This document shows positions 47,893 to 57,407 of a DNA stretch of 64,000 bases, piece after piece. The notes below the pieces were generated by a model, which did no database searches, was not told the origin of the DNA, and saw only the letters and a program-made list of their open reading frames with translations. The position numbers were made by a program, and so were the translations under genes. Source of the DNA: Pseudoroseicyclus aestuarii (lineage in GTDB: Bacteria; Pseudomonadota; Alphaproteobacteria; Rhodobacterales; Rhodobacteraceae). The DNA lies in the NCBI RefSeq assembly GCF_003217255.1, contig NZ_QJTE01000004.1, forward strand, positions 303,405 to 367,404. Direction: 5' to 3'. Numbering within the stretch: the first letter of the stretch is position 1; each line of letters starts with the position of its first letter.

Positions 47893-48788
47893 CCGATCCC
47901 CATACCTGGCCCGAGGCGACATGGCGCCCGCGGGTGGAGCAGATCCGTGCCGGACGCTCGCTCCTGCCCGCCAAATGGCCTGGCGGGGCGCGCTGCGCCG
48001 TCGCCCTCAGCTTCGACAGCGACCACGAGACGAACGAGCTGCGCGACGGGGCCACCAGCCTCGCCCGCCTGAGCTGGGGCGAATACGGCGCCCGCCGCGG
48101 CATCCCCCGCATCCGCGAGGTTTTGCGCCGGCACGAGGCGCGCGCCAGCTTCTTCGTGCCCGCCGTCTCGGCCCTTCTGCACCCCGAGGAGCAGCGCGCC
48201 CTCTCGGGCGAGGGCCACGAGATCGCGCTGCACGGCTGGATCCACGAGCGCAATACCGAGGTTCCGGCAGAGGCGGAGCGCGCCCTGATGCTGCGCGCCG
48301 CCGATACGCTCGAGGGGATCACGGGCACCCGCCCCGTCGGCATGCGCACCCCCTCCTGGGATTTCAGCGATGCGACGCTGTCGATCGCCGAGGAGCTGGG
48401 CCTGCTCTACGACAGCTCCCTCTTCGCGGACGACGACCCCTACGAGATCGTCGCGGCCGGGCGTCCCACCGGCCTCGTGGAGCTGCCGGTAGAGTGGATC
48501 CGTGACGATGCGGCCTATTTCATGATGAACCGGCACGGCGCCCAGCGCCCCTACACGCCGCCCGCCGATGTGCTCGACATCTTCCTGCGCGAGTTCGAGG
48601 GCGCGCGGGCCGAGGGCGGCCTCTTCGTGCTGACGATGCACCCGCATATCATCGGCTACCGCTCGCGGATCTTCATCCTCGAGGCGCTGCTCGACCATAT
48701 CCGCGCGACCGGCGAGGCCTGGATCGCGACCCATGCAGAGATTGCCCGTTACTGCCTGCAGGCAGCCGGGCCGAAAGGAGCGGCATGA
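47889..48788 (+). CDS. Polysaccharide deacetylase (NodB-like) family hydrolase
   Basis: The 299-residue protein has the NodB-fold motif 1 as VALSFDSDHETNEL near residue 40, motif 2 HEIALHGWIHERN near residue 118, motif 3 VGMRTPSWDFSD near residue 153, and MHPHIIGYRSRIF near residue 255. No signal peptide is present, which argues against cell wall substrates. Cytoplasmic NodB-fold relatives include PuuE-type allantoinases, so C-N bond hydrolysis of a small ring or amide is possible. This would fit the operon, but is inference. Confidence 0.85.
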   Translation: MTDPHTWPEATWRPRVEQIRAGRSLLPAKWPGGARCAVALSFDSDHETNELRDGATSLARLSWGEYGARRGIPRIREVLRRHEARASFFVPAVSALLHPEEQRALSGEGHEIALHGWIHERNTEVPAEAERALMLRAADTLEGITGTRPVGMRTPSWDFSDATLSIAEELGLLYDSSLFADDDPYEIVAAGRPTGLVELPVEWIRDDAAYFMMNRHGAQRPYTPPADVLDIFLREFEGARAEGGLFVLTMHPHIIGYRSRIFILEALLDHIRATGEAWIATHAEIARYCLQAAGPKGAA

Positions 48789-49708
48789 CCTATTCCATCG
48801 CGATCCACGGCGGCGCCGGCACGATCCTGAGATCGACCATGACGCCCGAGCGGGAGGCGGCCTACCGCGAGGCCCTCGCCCGCGCGCTCGAGGCCGGGGA
48901 GGCCGTGCTGCGCGCGGGCGGCGCCGCGCTGGATGCCGCGGTCGAGGCCGTCGCCGCGCTGGAGGACGAGCCGCTGTTCAACGCGGGGCGCGGCGCCGTC
49001 TTCACCGCCGAGGGAAAGCAGGAGATGGATGCCGCCGTGATGGACGGGCGCGATCGCCGCGCCGGCGCCGTCGCCGGCATCTGCGGCCCGCGCAACCCGA
49101 TCCGCCTCGCCCGCGCGGTGATGGAGCGGACGGACCACGTCTGCCTTATCGGCCCCAATGCCCTTCAGGTCGGGCGCGACGCCGGCCTGCCCTTCGAGGA
49201 GCCGGAGTATTTCTTCACGCAGGCCCGCTGGGACGCGTTGCAGACGACGCTGGAGCAGCGCGCCAAGGGCGAGGTCGACGACGATCCGGCCCGCCGTCAC
49301 GGCACCGTCGGCGCGGTGGCGCTGGACGAGGCCGGGCATCTGGCGGCGGCGACCTCGACCGGCGGGATGACGGCCAAGGCGCCGGGCCGCGTCGGCGATA
49401 CGCCGATGATCGGCGCCGGCACCTTTGCCGACGACGCGACCTGCGCCGTCTCGGGCACCGGGCACGGCGAGATCTTCATCCGCTGGACCGCGGGTGCCGA
49501 GATCGCCGCCCGGATGCGCCACGCCGGCCAGAGCCTTGAGGACGCGGCGCGCCACGTGGTGATGGAGGATCTGGGGCGCAACGACGGCTCGGGCGGAGTG
49601 ATCGCCGTGGACCGCGAGGGGAACCTGGCGCTGCCCTTCAACTGCGAGGGCATGTACCGGGCCTGGGTGAGGTCGGGGGAAGAGCCGAGCGTCGCGATCT
49701 ACCGCTAA
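48785..49708 (+). CDS. Isoaspartyl peptidase/L-asparaginase (Ntn hydrolase)
   Basis: The 307-residue precursor resembles IaaA-type enzymes. It has SIAIHGGAGTILRSTMTPER at the start, NAGRGAVFTAEGKQEMDAAV near residue 76, and the autocleavage site RRHGTVGAVALDEAGHLAA near residue 175, whose Thr becomes the N-terminal nucleophile. The beta subunit has TSTGGMTAKAPGRVGDTPMI. It hydrolyses beta-aspartyl dipeptides and asparagine. Being last in a peptide-uptake regulon fits peptide catabolism. Confidence 0.93.
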   Translation: MTYSIAIHGGAGTILRSTMTPEREAAYREALARALEAGEAVLRAGGAALDAAVEAVAALEDEPLFNAGRGAVFTAEGKQEMDAAVMDGRDRRAGAVAGICGPRNPIRLARAVMERTDHVCLIGPNALQVGRDAGLPFEEPEYFFTQARWDALQTTLEQRAKGEVDDDPARRHGTVGAVALDEAGHLAAATSTGGMTAKAPGRVGDTPMIGAGTFADDATCAVSGTGHGEIFIRWTAGAEIAARMRHAGQSLEDAARHVVMEDLGRNDGSGGVIAVDREGNLALPFNCEGMYRAWVRSGEEPSVAIYR

Positions 49709-49823
49709 GGTTGCGAGATCACAGAATTTCCTGACCGAAAAGGCAGGTCCGTGGCAGTTTGATCTCGCGCGGGCTGCGGCCCTAGACTTGGCCGGTCCAG
49801 AGGCCCTTTGGGGATCGCCGCCA

Positions 49824-52121
49824 ATGCCGCAGTCGCAGCCAGAGCCCGCCGGGGGGCGCGACGCCATGGCGCGCGTCCTTGGCCAGCCGCTGCCGCTGGT
49901 CCTGCTACGCGCGCCCGCCGGCATGGGCAAGAGCCACCTCTTGCGCCGCCTCGCGCGGCATCTCGGTTGCGACGTGGCAGGCCGCCTGCCCGAGGGGCGG
50001 GTCGAGGGGCCCTGCCTGATCGATCTGCAGGCGCAGGAGGGGGTGCTGCGGCTGCCACCCCTCGGCCCCGGGGCGCGGCTGATCGTGGCGCATCGGCCCG
50101 GCCTCGTCCTGCGCGGGGCGGAGCGCCTGCTGGCGCAGGGCGAGGCGCTGCGGCTGGGCCCCGAGGCGCTGCGCGGGGCCGAGGACGCTGATGGCGGCTG
50201 GCCGGTGCTGGCCCATCTGCCCGAGGAAGAGGCCCGCACCACCTATATCCGCGAAGAGGTACTCGATCCGCTGCCGCCTGCGCGCCTCGCGGCGCTGCAT
50301 CTGGCGCTGAGCTACGGCCAGCCCTGCGATCCGCCGCCCGACCGGGACCTGCCGGCGCTGCGGCAGGAGGGCGGCAGACCCCGTGTGGTGCCCGAGAGCC
50401 TGCGCCCCACCCTCGAGCGCGCCTTCGCCGCCGCCCTCGCCCGCCGCCTGCCGCAGGAGGGGGCGGCGCTGACCGCCGGCTATGCCGCCGCCCCCGCCGG
50501 CGCCGCGGCGGCGGCGCTACTGGACCTCGGCGCGCCGGAGGCCGCGCTGCGGCAGTTCGAGGCGGCGCAGGGCTGGTACGCGATCTACAGGATCGGGCCC
50601 GAGGCCTTCTCCCGGCTGCTCGACCGGTTTCCCGCCGCGCTGCGACAGGCCAGCCCGGCGCTTGTCCTCGCCGATGCCATCCGGGCGCTGAAGCAGGGCG
50701 AGGTCGAATGGGCCCGCAACCGGATTGCCACGCATTTCGGCCGCGAGGCCCTGAACATCCGGCGGGTGATCAGCCGCGCCGCCGACCACGGCCCGGGCTT
50801 TCGCATCTTCAGCGTCACCATGCTGATCTACCAGGACATCGCCGTTCCGCCGGCCCTGACCGACCAGCTTTACACCCTGCTCGACGACCTGCCGCTGTCG
50901 GACGAGCTGCACAGGGGCACCTTCTACAACGCGATGGTCGAGTTCCTGACGCGCCAGCGCCGCCACGACGAGGCGCTGGTGGCGGCAGGCCGCGCGCTGC
51001 GGCACTACGAGGCGGCCGAGGTGCCGCACCTTGCCTTCTACGTCTGCCTGCACCAGGCGGGCCTTTATCTGACGCTGGGCGAGGTCGGCCGGGCCGAGGC
51101 GGCCCTGCACCGGGCGCAGGTCCTGCTGGACCGCTGCGGCTTCGACAGCCCCGGCGACGCGCGCCTGCTGCGCCTGCTGGTCGCCTGCACCGCCTACGAG
51201 CAGGGCGACAGCGGCCCGCTGATCGCCTTCTGGGGCGAGGATTCCGATCCCTTCGCCCGGGGCGAGATCTGGCCGACCCTGCTGGAGACGGCCCTGCACT
51301 ACGGCGGGCAGGTGCTGGCCGAGCAGTATTCGCTGCGGACCGCGGCCAGCTTTCTCGATCGCTGGGGCGTCGTGCGCGCCCGCAACAGGCAGTTCCGCTT
51401 CATGATCGAGATGCGGCGCGCGCAGATCCAGCAGACCGGCCAGCGCTGGACCGAGGCCGCGCGCACCGCGGCCCAGCTGCAAAGCCGTCTCGACCGGGTC
51501 TGGGTCGAGACGGCGGGCGAGGAGCTGGCCCGCCTCGCGGGGCGCGAGGAGGTGCAGCTTGCGCTGTTCTGGCTGCGGCAGATCGTGCACGAGACGCCGC
51601 GGCGGGCGCATCTGGACGGCCAGCTTCGCACCATGGCGCAGAACCCGGCCCTGACCGGGCGCCAGGCGCGAAGCCTGCGCATCTGGCGCGCCCATGTCGC
51701 GCGCGAGCGCGGCGATCTGAGCCTTGCGCGCGGGCTGGTGCGCGAGATCCTCGTGCAGGCCGCCGAGACCCGGTCCCTCGCCCCGCTGAGCGAGGAGGCT
51801 GCTTTCCTGATCCCGCTGATCGAGGATCGGCGCATCGGCGATTACGTCCGGGCGGCGGGCCCGGCCCGCGCCGTGCTGCGCCGCCTGCAGGACAGCCGCG
51901 CGGGCGCCGCCGGGGCCGCCGCCCGCGGCACGCTGACCCGGCGCGAGGCGCGGATCCTGACACTGCTGGCCGAGGGCGCCTCGAACAAGCTGATCGGGCG
52001 CCAGCTGGGCATCGCCGAGGGAACCGTGAAGTTCCACGTCACCAACCTGCTGCGCAAGATGGGCTGCGCCAACCGCGGCGAGGCCATCGCCGCCGGGCAG
52101 GCGCTGGGCTGGCTGGGCTGA
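49824..52121 (+). CDS. MalT-like LuxR-family transcriptional regulator
   Basis: The 765-residue protein has an N-terminal P-loop LLRAPAGMGKSHLLRRLARH near residue 30 and a long helical repeat region of TPR type (about residues 300-690). A C-terminal LuxR HTH (LTRREARILTLLAEGASNKL then IGRQLGIAEGTVKFHVTNLL) occupies the last 65 residues. This is the STAND/MalT layout, in which an inducer and ATP promote oligomerisation. The NTPase part is short compared with MalT (about 900 residues). It lies between the two ABC clusters on the plus strand and probably activates the genes from 52254 on. I chose ATG 49824 over a TTG at 49788. Confidence 0.88.
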   Translation: MPQSQPEPAGGRDAMARVLGQPLPLVLLRAPAGMGKSHLLRRLARHLGCDVAGRLPEGRVEGPCLIDLQAQEGVLRLPPLGPGARLIVAHRPGLVLRGAERLLAQGEALRLGPEALRGAEDADGGWPVLAHLPEEEARTTYIREEVLDPLPPARLAALHLALSYGQPCDPPPDRDLPALRQEGGRPRVVPESLRPTLERAFAAALARRLPQEGAALTAGYAAAPAGAAAAALLDLGAPEAALRQFEAAQGWYAIYRIGPEAFSRLLDRFPAALRQASPALVLADAIRALKQGEVEWARNRIATHFGREALNIRRVISRAADHGPGFRIFSVTMLIYQDIAVPPALTDQLYTLLDDLPLSDELHRGTFYNAMVEFLTRQRRHDEALVAAGRALRHYEAAEVPHLAFYVCLHQAGLYLTLGEVGRAEAALHRAQVLLDRCGFDSPGDARLLRLLVACTAYEQGDSGPLIAFWGEDSDPFARGEIWPTLLETALHYGGQVLAEQYSLRTAASFLDRWGVVRARNRQFRFMIEMRRAQIQQTGQRWTEAARTAAQLQSRLDRVWVETAGEELARLAGREEVQLALFWLRQIVHETPRRAHLDGQLRTMAQNPALTGRQARSLRIWRAHVARERGDLSLARGLVREILVQAAETRSLAPLSEEAAFLIPLIEDRRIGDYVRAAGPARAVLRRLQDSRAGAAGAAARGTLTRREARILTLLAEGASNKLIGRQLGIAEGTVKFHVTNLLRKMGCANRGEAIAAGQALGWLG

Positions 52122-52253
52122 AAACCCAGACCTCGACCGGCAAAACCCCGACCTTGGACCCGTTGCGACAGGCTGGGCGGCTGCCGCAGCATGTTTTGCA
52201 TCAGCAAGGCCCTGCGAGGGGCAACAAACGATCCCGCCAAGGGGGCAGCCGCC

Positions 52254-53282
52254 ATGCGTGCCGATCTGATCGAGGCCATCCTGCGCCGCCTTCTGGGCTT
52301 TGTCCTCGTGCTGCTGGTGCTGTCTCTGATGATCTTCGTGCTGGCGCGCATCGTGCCCGGCGATCCGGCGCGCATGGCCCTTGGCCCCTCGGCCACGGCC
52401 GAGCAGGTGACGGCGCTGCAGCAGGAGATGGGCCTCGATAGGCCCGTCCTCGTGCAATACGCCAGCTACCTCGGCGGGGCGCTGCAGGGCGATCTCGGCC
52501 GCTCGCTGGTCACCAACCGCCCGGTGATCCGCGACGTGGCAGAGTTCCTGCCCGCGACGCTGGAGCTGGTGATCATCACCATCGCGATCATGATCGTCGT
52601 GGCGATCCCGCTGGGGGTGACGACCGCGCGCTACCGCGACAGCTGGATCGATAACGGCGGGCGCGTCTTCTCGCTGATCGGGGTGACGATCCCCAGCTTC
52701 CTCTTCGCCATCGGGCTGCAGCTGCTGGCGGCGAACTTCATCCCCGGTTGGCCGATCCTGGGCCGCGTGGACCGCACACTGCCGATCCCCGACGGGCCGA
52801 CCGGATTGCTGCTGCTGGACAGCCTGGTGCATGGGCAGGGCGCGGTCTTCGTCGATGCGGCGCAGCACCTGGCCTTTCCGGCGTTGGCGCTGGCCATGGC
52901 CAGCATCGGCCAGATCACCCGCATCACCCGCTCTGCGATGATCGAGAACCAGCGCAAGGATCACGTCCTGACGCTGCGCAGCTTCGGCGTGCCGGACCGG
53001 GTGATCGTGTTCCGCTACCTGCTGAAGCTCAGCTCGGTCGCGCCGCTGACGATCATGGGGCTCGAGTTCGCCTCGCTCATCGGGAACGCCTTCGTGGTCG
53101 AGATGGTCTTTGGCTGGGGCGGCTTCGCCAGCTACGGTCTGACCGCGATCCTGCAGAAGGATCTGAACGCGCTGATGGCGGTGGTGCTGGTCTCGGGGCT
53201 GTTCTTCATCCTCGCCAATCTCGTCATCGACCTGATCCTCAGCCTGATCGACCCGCGCCAGCGCAGGGGAGCCCCCGCATGA
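52254..53282 (+). CDS. ABC transporter permease (DppB-like), second system
   Basis: The 342-residue inner membrane protein starts MRADLIEAILRRLLGFVLVL and has six spans. It has MGLDRPVLVQYASYLGGALQ near residue 59, SRSMIENQR-type loop ITRSAMIENQRKDHVLTLRS near residue 223, and VVEMVFGWGGFASYG near residue 281. I chose the ATG at 52254, with AAGGGGG ahead, over an upstream ATG at 52191. It opens the second ABC operon, 132 bases after the LuxR gene, and overlaps the next gene by four bases. Confidence 0.93.
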   Translation: MRADLIEAILRRLLGFVLVLLVLSLMIFVLARIVPGDPARMALGPSATAEQVTALQQEMGLDRPVLVQYASYLGGALQGDLGRSLVTNRPVIRDVAEFLPATLELVIITIAIMIVVAIPLGVTTARYRDSWIDNGGRVFSLIGVTIPSFLFAIGLQLLAANFIPGWPILGRVDRTLPIPDGPTGLLLLDSLVHGQGAVFVDAAQHLAFPALALAMASIGQITRITRSAMIENQRKDHVLTLRSFGVPDRVIVFRYLLKLSSVAPLTIMGLEFASLIGNAFVVEMVFGWGGFASYGLTAILQKDLNALMAVVLVSGLFFILANLVIDLILSLIDPRQRRGAPA

Positions 53283-54187
53283 GCATGACCGACGACCGCC
53301 TGACCGAGGACCTGGCCGAGGGCCGCCCCGCCGATACCGCCCCGCTGAGCGCCGGCTACATGACCTGGTACCGGTTCAGCCGGAACCCGGCGGCTGTGAT
53401 CGGCGCGCTGATCGTGATCTCGACCATCCTCTGCGCCATCTTCGCGCCGCTGATCGCGCCCTACCCCGACCATATCGGCACCGTGGTGGATTTCCGCAGC
53501 CGCCATCTGCCCCCCGATGCCGAACACTGGATGGGCACCGACAAGGCCGGGCGCGACATCTTCAGCCGCACCGTCTTCGGCTTTCGCGTCTCGCTGCTGC
53601 TGGTCGTGGGCGTTCTGGGCATCTCGGTGCCCGTCGGCAGTCTGCTGGGCATGACCGCCGGCTATTTCGGCGGCTGGACCGAGCGGCTGATCACCGGCTT
53701 CACCGACGTGATGCTGGCGATCCCGCCGCTGGTCATGGCGCTGGCCATCGGCAACGTGCTGGAGCCGACGCTGGTCAACGCGATGATCGCCGTCACCCTG
53801 CTGTGGTGGACCTGGCACGCGCGGCTGATCTACCGCGTCACCAGCCAGATCATGGCCGAGGACTACGTCGAGGCCGCGCGCCTTGCCGGCGCCAGCCACT
53901 GGCACATCCTGCTGCGGGAGATCCTGCCCAACTGCGTCTCGGTGATCTCGGTCAAGACGACGCTGGACGCGGCCTTCGTGATCCTCTTCGGCGCGACGCT
54001 CTCCTTCCTCGGCTTCGGAGTGCGCCCGCCGACGCCTGACCTCGGCTCCATGGTGGCCGACGGGCGCCAGTTCCTGCCCGAGATGTGGTGGGAGGTCCTC
54101 GCCCCCGGCTTCGCCATCTTCTACGCGACCCTCGGCTTCAACCTGCTGGGCGACGGCCTGCGCGACATGTTCGACGTGGAGGCCTGA
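53279..54187 (+). CDS. ABC transporter permease (DppC-like), second system
   Basis: The 302-residue inner membrane protein has an acidic N-terminus (MSMTDDRLTEDLAEG), a first span near residue 40, WMGTDKAGRDIFSRTVFGFR near residue 84, and the EAA-type loop DYVEAARLAGASHWHILLRE near residue 197. The C-terminus ends NLLGDGLRDMFDVEA, typical of DppC. It is followed after three bases by the fused ATPase. Confidence 0.93.
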   Translation: MSMTDDRLTEDLAEGRPADTAPLSAGYMTWYRFSRNPAAVIGALIVISTILCAIFAPLIAPYPDHIGTVVDFRSRHLPPDAEHWMGTDKAGRDIFSRTVFGFRVSLLLVVGVLGISVPVGSLLGMTAGYFGGWTERLITGFTDVMLAIPPLVMALAIGNVLEPTLVNAMIAVTLLWWTWHARLIYRVTSQIMAEDYVEAARLAGASHWHILLREILPNCVSVISVKTTLDAAFVILFGATLSFLGFGVRPPTPDLGSMVADGRQFLPEMWWEVLAPGFAIFYATLGFNLLGDGLRDMFDVEA

Positions 54188-54190
54188 GCC

Positions 54191-55879
54191 ATGCCGCTTC
54201 TCGATGTGCAGGATCTGAACATTCGCTTCACCGGCTACGGCCGCACCGCCCATGTGCTGCGCGACGTGTCCTTTTCCGTGGGCCGAGGCGAGCGCGTCGC
54301 CCTGATCGGCGAGACGGGCTCGGGCAAGTCGATCACCGCCAAGGCGATCCTCGGCACGCTGCCGAACAACGCCAGCACCCGGGGCGGCATCCGCTACGAC
54401 GGGCTCGACGTGATGGCCATGGCCCCGCGCGAGCGGGACAGGCTGAAGGGCACCGCCTTCTCGATCATCATGCAGGACCCGCTGTCGTCGTTTAACCCGG
54501 TCTTCCGGATCGGGCGGCATCTCGACGACATCCTCTACTACGCCGACCGCCGGCAGGGCCGGGTCAGTGGCGCGCAGGACCGCAAGGCCCGCATCCTCGA
54601 GGTGCTGCGCCGCGTGCAGCTGTCCGACCCCGAGCGCGTCTACGGCGCCTGGCCCTTCGAGTTGTCGGGCGGGATGCGCCAGCGGGTGCTGATCGCGCTG
54701 GCCCTGCTGCACCACCCGGCGATCCTGATCGCGGACGAGCCCGGCACCGCGCTCGACGTCACCACACAGGACGAGATCCTGCGCCTGATCAACCGCCTCG
54801 TCGCGGAAGAGGGGCTGTCGCTCCTGATGATCACCCATAACCTCGGCGTCGTGCGGCAGACCGCCGACACGGTTCTGGTGATGCAGCACGGGCGGATCGT
54901 GGAGCGCGGCCCCCTTTCCCAGGTCTTCGAGGCGCCGGAAGAGGCCTATACGAAATCGCTGATGGAGGCGGTGCCGCCGCTTTACGGCCCGCGCGTGACC
55001 GACCAGCCGGTCTCAACCCAGGCCCCGATCATCACGATGACGGGCGTCGACAAGGTCTATGGCTCTGGCTCGATGCTGCGCCGGGGCGCCGGGCACCGCG
55101 CGGTGACGGATGTCGGCCTGACCGTGCGCGAGGGCGAGATCTTCGGCCTCGCCGGTGAATCCGGCTCGGGCAAGACCACCGTCGCGCGGATGCTGATGGG
55201 CCTGCTGGAGCCGACGAGTGGCACCATCGAGGCCGACCGCGGCGGGCCGCGGCGGCTGACGCAGATCGTCTACCAGAATCCCGGCACCTCGCTGAACCCC
55301 AAGCGGACGGCGGCGCAGACGCTGGCGGTGCCGCTCGCGCATGTCGGCCTCAAGGGTGCGCAGGCCCGCGCGCGGATGACCGAGCTGATGAGCCTCGTGA
55401 AACTGCCCGAGAGCTTTCTGGGCAAGTACCCGCACGAGCTGTCGGGCGGGCAGAAACAGCGCGTCGCCATCGCCCGCGCCCTGGCCGCCGAGCCGCGCGT
55501 GCTGATACTGGACGAGCCGACAAGCGCGCTCGACGTCTCGGTGCAGAAGACGGTGATCGATCTGCTGCTGCAGCTGCGCGAGGATCTGGGGCTGACCTAC
55601 GTCATCATCAGCCACGACCTCTCGCTGATGCGCAACTTCTGCTCGCGCCTCGCGATCATGCGGCAGGGCGAGATCATCGAGGACGGCACGCCGGCCGAGA
55701 TCTTCGCCGCGCCGCGCCACCCCTACACCCGCGCCCTGATCGCCGCGATCCCGGTCCTGACCGACGCGGAAGAAGCCCTCAAACCCGAGATCACCGACGC
55801 AGAGCGGCACCGCTTTCTCGTCACCTCGGACACAGACACCAACGAAGAAGGACATGACCATGTATCGACTGGGCATTGA
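54191..55879 (+). CDS. ABC transporter ATPase with two fused nucleotide-binding domains
   Basis: The 562-residue protein joins a DppD-like and a DppF-like ATPase. Domain 1 (residues about 1-265) has Walker A IGETGSGKSITAKAIL, signature [17 protein letters not shown] and Walker B AILIADEPGTALDVT. Domain 2 (about 275-540) has GLAGESGSGKTTVARMLMG, HELSGGQKQRVAIARAL and VLILDEPTSALDVS. The first transporter uses two separate ATPases, so the two systems are not recent duplicates. The last 26 bases overlap the start of the hydantoinase-type gene. Confidence 0.94.
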   Translation: MPLLDVQDLNIRFTGYGRTAHVLRDVSFSVGRGERVALIGETGSGKSITAKAILGTLPNNASTRGGIRYDGLDVMAMAPRERDRLKGTAFSIIMQDPLSSFNPVFRIGRHLDDILYYADRRQGRVSGAQDRKARILEVLRRVQLSDPERVYGAWPFELSGGMRQRVLIALALLHHPAILIADEPGTALDVTTQDEILRLINRLVAEEGLSLLMITHNLGVVRQTADTVLVMQHGRIVERGPLSQVFEAPEEAYTKSLMEAVPPLYGPRVTDQPVSTQAPIITMTGVDKVYGSGSMLRRGAGHRAVTDVGLTVREGEIFGLAGESGSGKTTVARMLMGLLEPTSGTIEADRGGPRRLTQIVYQNPGTSLNPKRTAAQTLAVPLAHVGLKGAQARARMTELMSLVKLPESFLGKYPHELSGGQKQRVAIARALAAEPRVLILDEPTSALDVSVQKTVIDLLLQLREDLGLTYVIISHDLSLMRNFCSRLAIMRQGEIIEDGTPAEIFAAPRHPYTRALIAAIPVLTDAEEALKPEITDAERHRFLVTSDTDTNEEGHDHVSTGH

Positions 55880-57407
55880 TGTCGGTGGCACCAACACCGA
55901 CGCCGTCGTGATGCAGGGCAAGACCGTGCTGTCCGGCGTCAAGACGGCGACCACCGAGGACGTGACATCCGGCGTGCGCGCCGCGCTGGAAGAGGCCATC
56001 GCCGCCGCCGGCATCGACCGCGCCAAGGTCGGCAAGGTGATGATCGGCACCACGCATTTCACCAATGCGGTGATCGAGCGGCGGCACCTCGACCCGGTCG
56101 CGGCGATCCGCCTCGGCCTGCCGGCGACCGCCTGCCTGCCGCCCGCCGTCGACTGGCCCGAGGATCTGAAGCATGTCGTCGGCGATCACGGCTACATCAT
56201 CGGCGGCGGCTACGAGTTCGACGGCCGCGAGATCGGCCCGCTGGACGAGGAGGCCCTCGTCCGCATCGCCGGCGAGATCACCGAGAAGGGCCTGAAGGCC
56301 GCGGCGATCACCTGCGTCTTCGGCCCGATCAACGCCGCAATGGAAGAGCGCGCCAAGGCGATCCTCGAGGAAAAATGCCCCGGCCTGCCGGTGGTGCTGT
56401 CCACCGACATCGGCCGCATCGGCCTGCTGGAGCGCGAAAGCGCGGCGATCATGAACGCCTCGCTCCTTGGCCTTGCCGCGCGCACGGTCAGCGCCTTCGA
56501 GACGGCGCTGGCGGAGTCGGGCCTCGACTGCCCCTTCTACCTCACGCAGAACGACGGCACGCTGATGGCGGCCGATGTGGTCAAGCGCTTCCCGGTGCTG
56601 ACCTTCGCCTCGGGGCCCACGAACTCCATGCGCGGGGCGGCCTTCCTGACCGGCGTGACAGAGGCCATCGTCGTGGACATCGGCGGCACCACGACGGATG
56701 TCGGCGCGCTGCACCTCGGCTTTCCGCGCCAGGCCTCGACCATCGTCGACGTGGGCGGGGTGCGCACCAACTTCCGCATGCCCGACGTCTTCTCCGTCGG
56801 GCTTGGGGGCGGCTCCATCGTCGCGGATGACGGCGGCAAGGTCGGCCCGCAATCCACCGGCTACCGCATCACCCGCGAGGCGCGCGTCTTCGGCGGCGAG
56901 ACCCTGACCGCAACCGATATCGCCGTGGCCGCCGGCCTCGCCGATGTCGGCGACAGCGCCAAGGTGACGGGGCTGGAGCCCGCGATCATCGAGAAAGCGA
57001 TGACCGAGATCACCGCCATCCTCGAGAACAGCGTCGAGCGCAGCCGCATCTCGCCCGAGCCGATCCCGGTGATCGCCGTGGGCGGCGGGTCGATCCTGAT
57101 GCCCGACCGGCTTGGCGATCTCGACGTGATCCGCCCCGACCACTTTGCCGTGGCCAATGCCGTCGGCGCCGCCATCGCCCAGGTCAGCGGCGAGGTGGAC
57201 CGCGTCTTCAGCCTGGAAAAGATCAGCCGCGAGGACTGCCTGACCCAAGCCGAGGAAGAGGCAACGCGCCAGGCCATCGAGGCCGGCGCCCTGCCCGAGA
57301 CCTGCCAGGTGATCGAGCGCGAGGACGTGCCGCTCGCCTACCTGCCCGGCAACGCGACCCGCATCCACGTCAAGGTGGTCGGAGAAATGGGAGGCGTCGA
57401 TGCCTGA
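55854..57407 (+). CDS. Hydantoinase/oxoprolinase family ATPase (HyuA-like)
   Basis: The 517-residue protein starts MTMYRLGIDVGGTNTDAVVM, the actin-like ATP motif of hydantoinase/5-oxoprolinase A subunits. It has MIGTTHFTNAVIERR near residue 63, VVDIGGTTTDVGALHL near residue 270, and SVGLGGGSIVADDG near residue 317. These enzymes open hydantoin or oxoproline rings using ATP. No HyuB-type partner lies nearby; two DUF917 genes follow instead. ATG 55860 is an alternative start. It overlaps both neighbours. Confidence 0.92.
   Translation: MTMYRLGIDVGGTNTDAVVMQGKTVLSGVKTATTEDVTSGVRAALEEAIAAAGIDRAKVGKVMIGTTHFTNAVIERRHLDPVAAIRLGLPATACLPPAVDWPEDLKHVVGDHGYIIGGGYEFDGREIGPLDEEALVRIAGEITEKGLKAAAITCVFGPINAAMEERAKAILEEKCPGLPVVLSTDIGRIGLLERESAAIMNASLLGLAARTVSAFETALAESGLDCPFYLTQNDGTLMAADVVKRFPVLTFASGPTNSMRGAAFLTGVTEAIVVDIGGTTTDVGALHLGFPRQASTIVDVGGVRTNFRMPDVFSVGLGGGSIVADDGGKVGPQSTGYRITREARVFGGETLTATDIAVAAGLADVGDSAKVTGLEPAIIEKAMTEITAILENSVERSRISPEPIPVIAVGGGSILMPDRLGDLDVIRPDHFAVANAVGAAIAQVSGEVDRVFSLEKISREDCLTQAEEEATRQAIEAGALPETCQVIEREDVPLAYLPGNATRIHVKVVGEMGGVDA

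Noticed and set aside
50517..52964. Minus-strand frame of 815 codons over the LuxR gene and permease
   Set aside because: Shadow of two clear plus-strand genes; spans their intergenic gap without motifs.
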